64,000 nucleotides of DNA, from NCBI GenBank assembly GCA_016713825.1, contig JADJOJ010000008.1:1-64000 (forward strand), written 5' to 3'. The DNA comes from Candidatus Leptofilum gracile. Its GTDB lineage: Bacteria; Chloroflexota; Anaerolineae; Promineifilales; Promineifilaceae. The notes under the pieces were generated by a model, which worked only from the letters and a program-made list of their open reading frames with translations, was not told where the DNA came from and ran no database searches. Position numbers and translations under genes: made by a program. This document shows positions 51,135 to 59,093 of this stretch, in pieces; position 1 is the stretch's first letter; every line of letters begins with the position of its first letter.

Positions 51135-51506
51135 CTACTGCTCGCCCGGTTTGGTGCGGTCTAGCGTGCGGGTGAGGGTATGCACGTTGACCCGCTCGGT
51201 TTCTGGGGTGGCGTAGTAGACAACGGCCGTAACCTCATACGTCTCCGTCGGCTCTTTATCGCGCAGATGCACCGTCAGGCTAAAGTTGGTTTGCAGCGTC
51301 TCGATGACGTGCAGCGAGCCAGCCTCTTCCCCCCGCTCATTGGTGAACGTGACCTGGAGAGACGGCCGTTCGATAAACGGCGTCATGTCAAACCCTACGG
51401 CTACGCGACGGCCGTCTTCATGCACGTACAACCCCAACTGCTTAATCCGCACCTCGTCGCGCGGCTTCGGCCCCTCAAACGGGTCATCAAAAAATTTAAT
51501 GTCCAT
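51135..51506 (-). CDS. Conserved small protein, beta-rich, unknown function
   Basis: 123 residues from ATG 51506 (MDIKFFDDPFEGPKPRDEVR). Alternating polar/hydrophobic strands (IKQLGLYVHEDGRRVAVGFD, RPSLQVTFTNERGEEAGSLH, FSLTVHLRDKEPTETYEVTA, VVYYATPETERVNVHTLTRT) suggest an immunoglobulin-like sandwich. No signal peptide, so cytoplasmic. It follows mfd in the same direction, separated by a repeat. No name can be given; the N-terminal FFDDPxEGPxPRxEVRI block looks lineage-conserved. Confidence 0.65.
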   Translation of the reverse strand: MDIKFFDDPFEGPKPRDEVRIKQLGLYVHEDGRRVAVGFDMTPFIERPSLQVTFTNERGEEAGSLHVIETLQTNFSLTVHLRDKEPTETYEVTAVVYYATPETERVNVHTLTRTLDRTKPGEQ

Positions 51507-51520
51507 AACAAACCTTGCTT

Positions 51521-51596
51521 ATTGTGAATTGTGAATGATGAATTATAAATGAGTTGACCCGTTCACAATTCACGATTCACAATTCACCATTAATTA
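51521..51596. repeat. GAATTGTGAAT-type inverted tandem repeat
   Basis: ATTGTGAATTGTGAATGATG then ATTATAAATG on the left and GTTCACAATTCACGATTCAC then AATTCACCATTAATTA on the right form an imperfect inverted array between mfd and the small beta-rich gene; the last bases encode the Mfd C-terminus (KLEKNN). Confidence 0.7.
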
Positions 51597-54500
51597 TTTT
51601 TCTCTAACTTCATTTTGTCTCGCTCAAACGACGCCAGGCGCTCCAAAACCTGCACCAGCGTCACCTGCCATTCTTTGGTGCTGAGATCGCGCGGCATCCA
51701 GATTGCCTTGCGGCTGACGCGCACCGCTTCGCCCAAATAGCGCTGCAAGCGAAAACGGTCAATCCCTTCCAAATCCAGCAGGCGAATTTTGATCTGGCCT
51801 GCTTCGGTGGTAACGGCCGTTACCTGCGCCCGTTCCGCCAACACCTTGATCCGCAGCTGGTACAGCAAATGGTGCACCGGATCAGGAATCGGCCCAAACC
51901 GGTCGGCCAGTTCAACCGCCATCTCGTCAATTTCCGACAGGCTGCCCAGCATCGCCATGCGGCGGTAGAGCCGCAGCCGCAGCGCCGGGTCTGGCACGTA
52001 ATCGGGCGGCACGTAGGCCGCCAGCGGCACGTCAATCAGCGTCGCTTCCGGCAGTTCAGCAGGCAAGATTTCGCCCTTGCGCTCCGCCTTGCGCCGCTTG
52101 ACGGCGTTGGCCAGCAGCTTGGTGTACAGGTCAAAACCGATGGCCGAAATGTGCCCACTCTGCTGCCCGCCCAGCAAATCCCCCGCGCCGCGAATTTCCA
52201 TATCGCGCAGGGCAATCTGGTAGCCCGCCCCCAATTCAGTTTGTTCGGCGATGGTTTCCAGGCGCAATCGGGCGTCCTCGTTGAGAGTGCGCCAGGGGGC
52301 GTGGAAGAAGTAGGCGTAGGCCCGCTTGGCCCCGCGCCCCACCCGCCCGCGCAGCTGGTACATCTGCGACAGGCCAAACCGATCGGCCCGATCGACGATG
52401 AGGGTGTTGGCGTTGGGGATGTCCAGCCCGCTTTCGATGATGGTGGTGCTGATCAGCACGTCAATTTTGCCCTCGTCGAAGTCGGTCATGATTTGTTCGA
52501 GCTGGCGCTCGCTCATCTGCCCGTGGCCAATGGCCACCCGCGCTTCTGGCACCAGCCGCTCAATCTGCTTCTGGATGATGTCGATGGTTTGCACGCGATT
52601 GTGTACCAAAAACACCTGCCCGCCCCGGTCCAATTCGCGCTGCAAGGCGCGCTTGAGGCGCGTCTCGTCGAACGGGCCGACGTAGGTTTGCACCGGCAGT
52701 CGCTCCGCCGGGGCGGTGTCGATGATGCTGATGTCGCGCACGCCGGTGAGGCTCATGTAGAGCGTGCGGGGGATGGGGGTGGCAGTCATCGTCAGCACGT
52801 CTACCTCGGTGCGCCACTGCTTGAGCTTTTCCTTGTGGGCGACGCCGAAGCGCTGCTCTTCATCCACAATCACCAGCCCCAAATCCTTAAACGAGATGTC
52901 GTCGGACAGCAGCCGGTGCGTGCCGATGATGATGTCTACACGGCCGTTCCGCAAATTCTTCACAATCCGCTCTTGCTGCGCCTGGGTGCGGAAGCGGGAG
53001 AGCATTTCTACTTTGACGGGGAACGGCCGTAATCGCTCATAAAAGGTGTTGTAATGCTGCTGCGCCAACACCGTCGTCGGCACCAAAATCGCCACCTGCT
53101 TGCTGTCCATCACCGCCTTAAACGCCGCCCGCAGCGCCACCTCCGTTTTGCCATACCCCACATCACCGCAAATCAGCCGGTCCATCGGCTGAGACTCTTC
53201 CATATCCGCCTTCACCTCGCCAATGACGCGCAGCTGGTCTTCCGTTTCGCGGTAGGGGAAGCTGGCTTCCAGCTCCGCCTGCCACTCGGTGTCGGCGGCA
53301 AAGGCGTGCCCGGCGATCGTTTCGCGGGTGGCGTATAGGTCCAGCAGTTCATCGGCCAGTTCGTCGGCCGCTTTTTGCGCCTTCGCCTTCGCCTGCGTCC
53401 ACGATTTTTCGCCCAGGCGGTGCATGTTGGGCGGCCGTTCGTCGGAACCCACCCATTTGCTCAGGCGGTCGGCATGATGCGCGGGCACGTAGAGCGTGTC
53501 GCCGTTGGCGTACTCCATCAGCAAATATTCCCGCTCCATGCCGCCGATGTTGCGCACCACCAGCCCGGCAAAACGGCCGATGCCATATTCCAAATGCACC
53601 ACGTAATCCCCGGCGGTGATGTCGGCAAAGCGGGCTTCCGGGGCGATGGGGCGCGGCGAGCGCCAGCGGCGCGGGGCAGGCCGGTTCCAGCCAAAAATCT
53701 CGGCGTCGGTCAGCAAATCGAGCAAAATCTCGTCATCGTCGCGCCGCACCAGGACAAACCCTTCGGGCAGTGCGCCCTGGATGAAGGTGAGGGTGCCGGG
53801 GGCGGGCAGGTCGGGTAGCGATTGCGTTGGGTGACCGGGTGACAAGGTGACGGGGTGACCAGGTGACCCGTTGCTGTCTTCGCTGGGAAGGTTGCCGCGC
53901 AGGATGAGGCTTTCGGGGGGGATGTCGCGGATTTCTTCGCGCCAGAGGTCTTGCAGGCGGGCGGATTGCTGGCTGAGGACGACGACGCGGTCGCCTTCTT
54001 TTTGGGCGGATCTGAGCTGGGTGAGCAACGGCCGTACTTGCCCGCCATAGCGTGGCCCTGGTTCAAACGATGAGGCGAGGTCGAGATACGGCCGTTCTAC
54101 CTCTTCCCCCTCTGGCCCATCGCCCAAAATGAGCGGCTGCCACCAGTTGAGCACATCTTTAATGTTTTCCCAGGTGAACAGCGGGCTTTGGAAGTTGGGC
54201 GGCAGGCTGGTTTGCTCGTTGGCCATCTGGTCGGCGTGATCGTGTAGTTCGGCAACGGCCGTTGCCAGCTCCCGCCAATCGTCCACCACCACCAGCGCCT
54301 CGGTGGGCAAATAATCCAGCAAGCTGGCGGGCTGTGGGTAGAGCAGCGGCAAATAATATTCCAGGTTGGGGAAGGCTCGCCCGGCGCGCAAATCGGGGAC
54401 GTCGTCACGCCAGGAGGGCAGATTGCCTTCTTCTGGCTGTGGGTCCAGCGCTTCGGCCAGAGAAAGGGCAAATTCGGCGGCGACGCCGGGCAGCGCTTCC

Positions 54501-55240
54501 CGCGTCGGGGGCACGATGATGGTGTCTGTTTTGGCGCTGCCGTTCACTTCGATGGAGCGCTGCGTGGCCGGATCGAAAGTGCGCATCGTGTCGATCTCAT
54601 CGCCAAACAGCTCAATGCGCACCGGGTACGGCGTGGCGATGGGGAAGATGTCGATGATGCCGCCGCGACGGCTGAACTGACCCGCCGCTTCCACCACGCT
54701 CACCTCTTCGTAGCCGATGCCCAGCCACGTTTCGGTCAGCTTTTCCAGATCAATAATTTGCCCCACGCGCAGCACGCGGGTGCTGGTCATGAAGCGGCGT
54801 TTGGGCAGCGTTTTTTGCAAAAAGGCGCGGGCCGAGGCGACGATGAGCGGCGGCGTTTCTGGGGCGGGCATTTGCGGATGCTGCCCCGCCATCAGCCGGG
54901 TGAGCACGGTGAGCCGGTCGGCGCGGCAGCGCTCGCTCCACGGGCCGCGATCGTAGGGAAGCGGCGTGGGTTCGGGCAGGCGGCGCATCACGTCGCCGGG
55001 CGGCAGCCACATCTCCAGCGCCTGAATCCAGGCGGCGGCAGACTCCACTTTGCTGGTGATGAGCAGCACGGGGACGTTGCGTTGGCGGTACAGTTGGGCA
55101 AGAACGGCCGTACGCGCACTCAGCGGCAGCGTCAACGGCGGAACCGATTGTTTCTCGTCCAATTCCGCCACCAGCTTGCCAAAAGCAGGCAGTTCGTTGA
55201 AGATGTTGAGGAGTCCTGAAACTGTCATGTAGTCTTGCAT
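51590..55240 (-). CDS. mfd: Transcription-repair coupling factor
   Basis: 1216 residues. Releases stalled RNA polymerase and recruits UvrA. Order: UvrB-like module (SLPDLPAPG upstream region; EEVSVVEAAGQFSRRGGIID), RNA-polymerase-interaction domain (ADITAGDYVVHLEYGIGRFA, EYLLMEYANGDTLYVPAHHA), SF2 helicase (CGDVGYGKTEVALRAAFKAV, LVIVDEEQRFGVAHKEKLKQ, TMTATPIPRTLYMSLTGVRD, ESGLDIPNANTLIVDRADRF, QMYQLRGRVGRGAKRAYAYF) and a C-terminal TRCF domain. A linker at about residues 455-475 (SNGSPGHPVTLSPGHPTQSL) is encoded by a tandem repeat (53829-53871). ATG 55240 lies only 3 bases after a 33-base palindrome and lacks a ribosome binding site; ATG 55228 is an alternative. Downstream of pth in the same direction. 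Confidence 0.95.
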   Translation of the reverse strand: MQDYMTVSGLLNIFNELPAFGKLVAELDEKQSVPPLTLPLSARTAVLAQLYRQRNVPVLLITSKVESAAAWIQALEMWLPPGDVMRRLPEPTPLPYDRGPWSERCRADRLTVLTRLMAGQHPQMPAPETPPLIVASARAFLQKTLPKRRFMTSTRVLRVGQIIDLEKLTETWLGIGYEEVSVVEAAGQFSRRGGIIDIFPIATPYPVRIELFGDEIDTMRTFDPATQRSIEVNGSAKTDTIIVPPTREALPGVAAEFALSLAEALDPQPEEGNLPSWRDDVPDLRAGRAFPNLEYYLPLLYPQPASLLDYLPTEALVVVDDWRELATAVAELHDHADQMANEQTSLPPNFQSPLFTWENIKDVLNWWQPLILGDGPEGEEVERPYLDLASSFEPGPRYGGQVRPLLTQLRSAQKEGDRVVVLSQQSARLQDLWREEIRDIPPESLILRGNLPSEDSNGSPGHPVTLSPGHPTQSLPDLPAPGTLTFIQGALPEGFVLVRRDDDEILLDLLTDAEIFGWNRPAPRRWRSPRPIAPEARFADITAGDYVVHLEYGIGRFAGLVVRNIGGMEREYLLMEYANGDTLYVPAHHADRLSKWVGSDERPPNMHRLGEKSWTQAKAKAQKAADELADELLDLYATRETIAGHAFAADTEWQAELEASFPYRETEDQLRVIGEVKADMEESQPMDRLICGDVGYGKTEVALRAAFKAVMDSKQVAILVPTTVLAQQHYNTFYERLRPFPVKVEMLSRFRTQAQQERIVKNLRNGRVDIIIGTHRLLSDDISFKDLGLVIVDEEQRFGVAHKEKLKQWRTEVDVLTMTATPIPRTLYMSLTGVRDISIIDTAPAERLPVQTYVGPFDETRLKRALQRELDRGGQVFLVHNRVQTIDIIQKQIERLVPEARVAIGHGQMSERQLEQIMTDFDEGKIDVLISTTIIESGLDIPNANTLIVDRADRFGLSQMYQLRGRVGRGAKRAYAYFFHAPWRTLNEDARLRLETIAEQTELGAGYQIALRDMEIRGAGDLLGGQQSGHISAIGFDLYTKLLANAVKRRKAERKGEILPAELPEATLIDVPLAAYVPPDYVPDPALRLRLYRRMAMLGSLSEIDEMAVELADRFGPIPDPVHHLLYQLRIKVLAERAQVTAVTTEAGQIKIRLLDLEGIDRFRLQRYLGEAVRVSRKAIWMPRDLSTKEWQVTLVQVLERLASFERDKMKLEKNN
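53829..53871. repeat. GGGTGACC octamer tandem repeat inside mfd
   Basis: GGGTGACC, GGGTGACA, AGGTGACG, GGGTGACC and AGGTGACC follow each other with an 8-base period. It is in frame and encodes a Pro/Gly/His linker in Mfd between the UvrB-like module and the polymerase-interaction domain. Confidence 0.75.
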
Positions 55241-55243
55241 TTC

Positions 55244-55276
55244 AGGTGCGACGCACTTTAAAAGTGCGTCGCACCT
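55244..55276. repeat. 33-base perfect palindrome between pth and mfd
   Basis: AGGTGCGACGCACTTT (55244-55259) and AAAGTGCGTCGCACCT (55261-55276) are perfect 16-base arms around one base. In the pth-mfd mRNA the hairpin ends 3 bases before the mfd ATG and starts 8 bases after the pth stop. Confidence 0.9.
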
Positions 55277-55284
55277 ATAGATTT

Positions 55285-55875
55285 CTATTCTTCATTCACA
55301 AGGTTGCCATTGTGCCGCGACATGGCCAGCTGGATGCCGTCGCGCAGGTAGGTTTCGATGGCGCGGACGGCTTCGGCCAGCACGTCGTCTAGCAGCGGCA
55401 GGTCGTCTTTGCCGAAATCTTGCAACACGTAGGCGTGTACCGGCATCTGCCCCGGCGGACGGCCGATTCCCAACCGCACCCGGGGAAATTCCTGCCCCAG
55501 ATGGTTGATGATCGACTTCATGCCGTTGTGGCCGCCCGCCCCGCCTTTCTCGCGCAGGCGGATGGTGCCGAAGGGCAAATCCAGCTCATCGTACACCACC
55601 AGCACGTTTTCTGGCGGCACTTTGTAGAAGCGGGCCAGCGGGCCAACGGCGTCGCCGCTGCTGTTCATGTAGGTTTGCGGCTTGGCCAGGATGACGTTGT
55701 GGGATTGGATACGGCCGTTCCCCACAATCGCCTTGTTCTGCACCTTGCTGCTTTCAATCTTGTGGGCAGCCGCCAGTGCATCCAGCGCCATAAAGCCGAT
55801 GTTGTGCCGGTTGCCCCGGTATTTGCGGCCCGGATTGCCCAGGCCGACAATTAAAAATCGTTCTGCGTCGTTCAT
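55285..55875 (-). CDS. pth: Peptidyl-tRNA hydrolase
   Basis: 196 residues from ATG 55875. Frees tRNA from prematurely released peptidyl-tRNA. Family motifs: FLIVGLGNPGRKYRGNRHNI (catalytic His in RHNIGF), VILAKPQTYMNSSGDAVGPL (KPxTYMNxSG), VVYDELDLPFGTIRLREKGG (active-site Asp), AGGHNGMKSIINHLG and VRLGIGRPPGQMPVHAYVLQ. A longer frame to 55959 begins in a repeat (AGACCTGACAGGTCT at 55924) and has no family support. Followed by mfd in the same direction; pth-mfd neighbourhood is common in bacteria. Confidence 0.95.
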   Translation of the reverse strand: MNDAERFLIVGLGNPGRKYRGNRHNIGFMALDALAAAHKIESSKVQNKAIVGNGRIQSHNVILAKPQTYMNSSGDAVGPLARFYKVPPENVLVVYDELDLPFGTIRLREKGGAGGHNGMKSIINHLGQEFPRVRLGIGRPPGQMPVHAYVLQDFGKDDLPLLDDVLAEAVRAIETYLRDGIQLAMSRHNGNLVNEE

Positions 55876-55920
55876 TTCATCGAACTCGTCCGCCGGTTCG
55901 GCGCGGCGGTTAAACTGAAA

Positions 55921-56027
55921 CCAAGACCTGACAGGTCTATTAACCGACTTCTCAATCAAAGTATTTTGCTATCCAAAGCTACCGAGCAGTCAAGTCGATT
56001 CGTAGACCTGTCAGGTCTAAAAACAAC
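55921..56027. repeat. Paired AGACCTGWCAGGTCT palindromes
   Basis: AGACCTGACAGGTCT (55924-55938) and AGACCTGTCAGGTCT (56012-56026) are 15-base palindromes 73 bases apart, between the solute-binding-protein gene and pth. The DNA between them (LIEKSV... in one frame) carries no supported gene. Confidence 0.85.
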
Positions 56028-58037
56028 CTACTCGGCAATATCAAGCTCCGCCAGGTTCCACAGCTCGGAGGGCTGGGAGGCGTCTGGCTGGAAGTTGAGG
56101 ACGGTGGGTTGGGTAACGGCCGTTTTCAAATAATGAAACAGCGGGATAATCGGCAGCTCTTCTGTAAAAATCTGGGCCGCCGCCAGATGGTTTTCCGTAT
56201 ATTCCGGCGTACCCGGCAGCGCCGCCAGCGCCGTGCTGCAAGCCGCGTCATACGCCTCATCGATCCAGCCAGTGGCGTTGATGTTGCCCCAGCCGCCAAA
56301 GCCACGCTCCTCCGGCCCCGTCACGTTGCTGCTCAGGTACAGCCCGCATGGCGGATGAATGCCGGTGCGCCAGGCAAACGTGGCCAGGTCAAAGCGACGG
56401 CCGAACAGCGGGCTAAATGGCCCATCGTCGAACCAATCGTTGGCGTTCACGTCGATCAGGTTCACCTGAATGCCGCAGTCGGCCAGATCGGTGGCCACCA
56501 GCTCGTTGAGGCGCAGGCGGATGTCGCTCTCGCTGTTGGTGCTGAGGGTGATGCTCATGGTGGTGGTAGCCACGATGGTGGCGCTCAGGTCGCGCTCTAC
56601 CAGTTCGCGAAAGCCGTCGCCGTCGGTGTCTTCAAAACCAACTTCATCCAGCAGGCCGTTGCCCGCTGCCGGATCGTAATCCCACGCCTGCGCTTCGGCG
56701 GGGTAGAGCGGATGGTCGTCGGGAATGTAGGCGTGCAGGATGCGGGATTGGCCGTAGGTGATCTCATCCACCAACTGCTGCCGGTCGGTGCAAAGGGTGA
56801 TGGCTCGCCGCACGCGCACATCTTCAAACCAATCGGGACGGCCGTTCCGTTCTCCATCGCCGTAATTTTCCCAGGAGTTAATGCCAAAATCGATATGCTC
56901 GAAAATATTGTTGGAAACAAAGCTGGCCAGCAGTTCGCCCCGTTCGGCGGCGGCTAGAATGTCTGGCGTCTGGCTCAGGCTAATGGCGTCGTGGGTGACA
57001 ATGTCACACCCAGCGGCGATTTGGGATACGGCCGTTTCCCCCGCCAGATCAAAACGCATCGTCAGTTCAGTGATGTGGGGCAGGCCCGCATCGGCCCGGT
57101 AATAGCTGGGGTTTGGCCCCAAAATGAGCGCTTCACCCGGCCGCCATTCATTGACCACAAACGGGCCACTGCTCAAGGGCAGGGGCGCTGGCGAATCTGC
57201 GGCCAGCAGGTCAGCGGCGGTAAATTCGCCCAACTGGCGCTGGGGCAAAGGCGTCCAAACGTTGGTGAAATATGCGGGATCGAGGAAGCCGGGCAGCCCC
57301 GTCCAGGTGACGGTGAGGTCGCCCGTCGCTTCGTAGCTGGCCGTGCGCTCAATTTTGCTCTGGTCGCCGGGGGTGTCTGGGCTGGCGGCAATCTGGTAGC
57401 TAAACACAGAATCGGCAGCCGTCACCGGCGTGCCATCAGACCAAACCATCGGCTGAAAGCTAAAATCGACCGTCATTTGCTGCATCAGCAGCGGCTCCGC
57501 GCCTTCGGCCGTCAGGGTGCGGTCGAAGGTGATAAACTCGCCGTCGCCGCGCACAAACTGCACCCCTGGCACCAAAAAGACCACATTACCGGCAGAATTG
57601 ACGATCAGATCGCCTTCTTGCACGGCCACCAGGCCGATACGTGCGTCTCCTTCATCCAGGCCAGGCAATTTTTGCAAACCTTGCGGCTCGTAATTGTAAT
57701 TGCGGGTGGTGTATAAATTTTCGTAGAGGGCGTGACGAACGGCCGTTGCCGCCAAACTATCATCCCCGTACAAAAACAGGCTGGCTGGCTCTGCGCCCAG
57801 ACAAACGGTCATCGGTTTGGGCGGCGGCGGCGTGGGGGTTGGGGGGGCGGGGGTGGCCGTTACTTCTGGCAAATCGGGGGCCTGGGGAACGGCCGTTGCC
57901 ACAGCCGCTGCCCCCTCTTCCGCAGCCGAAACAGCAATCGTTGCCGCTGGTGTGGGCAGCGTATCTTCCTCTTGTTGGCAAGCAGCCAGGCTCAAAAGCA
58001 CAGGCAAAATCAAGAAAATCAGGCTGGTTTTCTTCAC
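56028..58037 (-). CDS. Family 5 extracellular solute-binding lipoprotein (peptide/nickel type)
   Basis: 669 residues from GTG 58037 (VKKTSLIFLILPVLLSLAAC), with GGAAGTAAGC upstream; lipobox SLAAC (Cys 20), then a Pro/Thr linker (PEVTATPAPPTPTPPPPKP). SBP_bac_5 features: CLGAEPASLFLYGDDSLAAT, HALYENLYTTRNYNYEPQGL, VWSDGTPVTAADSVFSYQIA, SGPFVVNEWRPGEALILGPN, YYRADAGLPHITELTMRFD, RVRRAITLCTDRQQLVDEIT and FATCLRLNELVATDLADCGI-like text. Binds an oligopeptide or similar ligand for an ABC importer, but no permease or ATPase genes are nearby, so it is an orphan binding protein. Slightly longer than usual (about 500-600) because of the linker. Confidence 0.88.
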   Translation of the reverse strand: MKKTSLIFLILPVLLSLAACQQEEDTLPTPAATIAVSAAEEGAAAVATAVPQAPDLPEVTATPAPPTPTPPPPKPMTVCLGAEPASLFLYGDDSLAATAVRHALYENLYTTRNYNYEPQGLQKLPGLDEGDARIGLVAVQEGDLIVNSAGNVVFLVPGVQFVRGDGEFITFDRTLTAEGAEPLLMQQMTVDFSFQPMVWSDGTPVTAADSVFSYQIAASPDTPGDQSKIERTASYEATGDLTVTWTGLPGFLDPAYFTNVWTPLPQRQLGEFTAADLLAADSPAPLPLSSGPFVVNEWRPGEALILGPNPSYYRADAGLPHITELTMRFDLAGETAVSQIAAGCDIVTHDAISLSQTPDILAAAERGELLASFVSNNIFEHIDFGINSWENYGDGERNGRPDWFEDVRVRRAITLCTDRQQLVDEITYGQSRILHAYIPDDHPLYPAEAQAWDYDPAAGNGLLDEVGFEDTDGDGFRELVERDLSATIVATTTMSITLSTNSESDIRLRLNELVATDLADCGIQVNLIDVNANDWFDDGPFSPLFGRRFDLATFAWRTGIHPPCGLYLSSNVTGPEERGFGGWGNINATGWIDEAYDAACSTALAALPGTPEYTENHLAAAQIFTEELPIIPLFHYLKTAVTQPTVLNFQPDASQPSELWNLAELDIAE

Positions 58038-58054
58038 GTTGATGCTTACTTCCT

Positions 58055-58170
58055 TCTTTTTTGGAAGTGAAAAGTAAAAAGGAAAAAGCAAGAAGTAAGA
58101 AGTAAGAAATTCATCAAAACTGATTACTGACTACTGATTACCGCTTACTGATTACCGCTTACTGATTACC
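58055..58170. repeat. Short tandem repeats upstream of the solute-binding protein
   Basis: AAGTGAAAAGTAAAAAGG and AAGAAGTAAGAAGTAAGAAA are followed by GATTACTGACTACTG then three GATTACCGCTTACT-like units up to the stop of the next gene. Same style as 7873-7914. Confidence 0.75.
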
Positions 58171-59017
58171 GCTCACTCCCTCGGGTTTTCCAGTAAAAAC
58201 GCCACAGGCGACGGGCCGCCCAGCGCAGCAGCAGGTAAAGCCCGGCTGCCAAAAAGAGAACGGCCGTCAGCCGCATCCCTAGCCAAAAAGCCGTGCCGAC
58301 CCGGTCGGTTTCTACCGCTTCCAGCTGGCCGATGAGCCCGCCATCATCGCCGTTGCTGCCGGGCTGGGGGGCCGCGGGCGTGCCCCCCACCACCGTAGGC
58401 GGCGGCGTTGGCGAAGGAAACGGCGTCAGCGATGGCAGCGGCGTGGGCTGCTGAAAGCTGCTCTCACCGCTGTCTGTGCTGCCGGTTGGCTGTGCGGGAA
58501 TGGCGGCCGCAGTTGCTGTAAGGGCAACGGCCGTTTCATCCGGCGTTGGTGTGGGCGTTGGCCCCTCATTTTGAATGGTCAAATCGGTGACAAAATATTC
58601 GTCGTAGTTGAAATCGGTTTTTACCACGCGCAGACGCAGCCGGTAACGGCCGTCTGGGAAAATGGGCGAGCCGATGTCGCGGCCTACCGTGGTGTTCCAT
58701 ACGGCCAGGACGCCGTTGGTTACGGGCTGGCTACCTTCGGCAAACACAATCCACTCTGCGCCGGGCACATCTTGCTGTAAAAACGCCAGTTCGTAGCGCA
58801 GGTAGTTGGGATGAACGGCCGTTCCCACCACCTCGACCACCCCAGCAATGGTGTCGCCATTGGCAGGTTGGCTGATGCCGCTGGGCGTTTGGGCAAATAC
58901 GGCCGTTGGCCACCCCCCCAGCAGCAGGCAGAAAAATGTTAAAGGCAACCAATAAAGCCGAGCTGTCAGTGGTGTCTTATCCCTTTTTCGTTTATGATAC
59001 GATGCACTATTGACCAT
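58166..59017 (-). CDS. Exported protein with Thr/Pro linker and C-terminal membrane anchor
   Basis: 283 residues from ATG 59017. N-terminal signal ARLYWLPLTFFCLLLGGWPT ends near VFA/QTPS. A ~120-residue beta domain (ISQPANGDTIAGVVEVVGTA, NYLRYELAFLQQDVPGAEWI, DGRYRLRLRVVKTDFNYDEY) resembles bacterial Ig-like repeats used in cell-wall proteins. Then a ~75-residue Pro/Thr linker, and one C-terminal membrane helix (GMRLTAVLFLAAGLYLLLRW) with a basic tail KTRGSER. So it is anchored with the Ig-like head outside. Divergent from the triple-DsbA gene. No enzyme signature. Confidence 0.7.
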   Translation of the reverse strand: MVNSASYHKRKRDKTPLTARLYWLPLTFFCLLLGGWPTAVFAQTPSGISQPANGDTIAGVVEVVGTAVHPNYLRYELAFLQQDVPGAEWIVFAEGSQPVTNGVLAVWNTTVGRDIGSPIFPDGRYRLRLRVVKTDFNYDEYFVTDLTIQNEGPTPTPTPDETAVALTATAAAIPAQPTGSTDSGESSFQQPTPLPSLTPFPSPTPPPTVVGGTPAAPQPGSNGDDGGLIGQLEAVETDRVGTAFWLGMRLTAVLFLAAGLYLLLRWAARRLWRFYWKTRGSER

Positions 59018-59093
59018 TTTTAGGAATAGTTAAACCAAACATAAAAGTCTAGCACATCCTAAAAGTTAAGACGAATTGACGGAGTTTTGCTTA

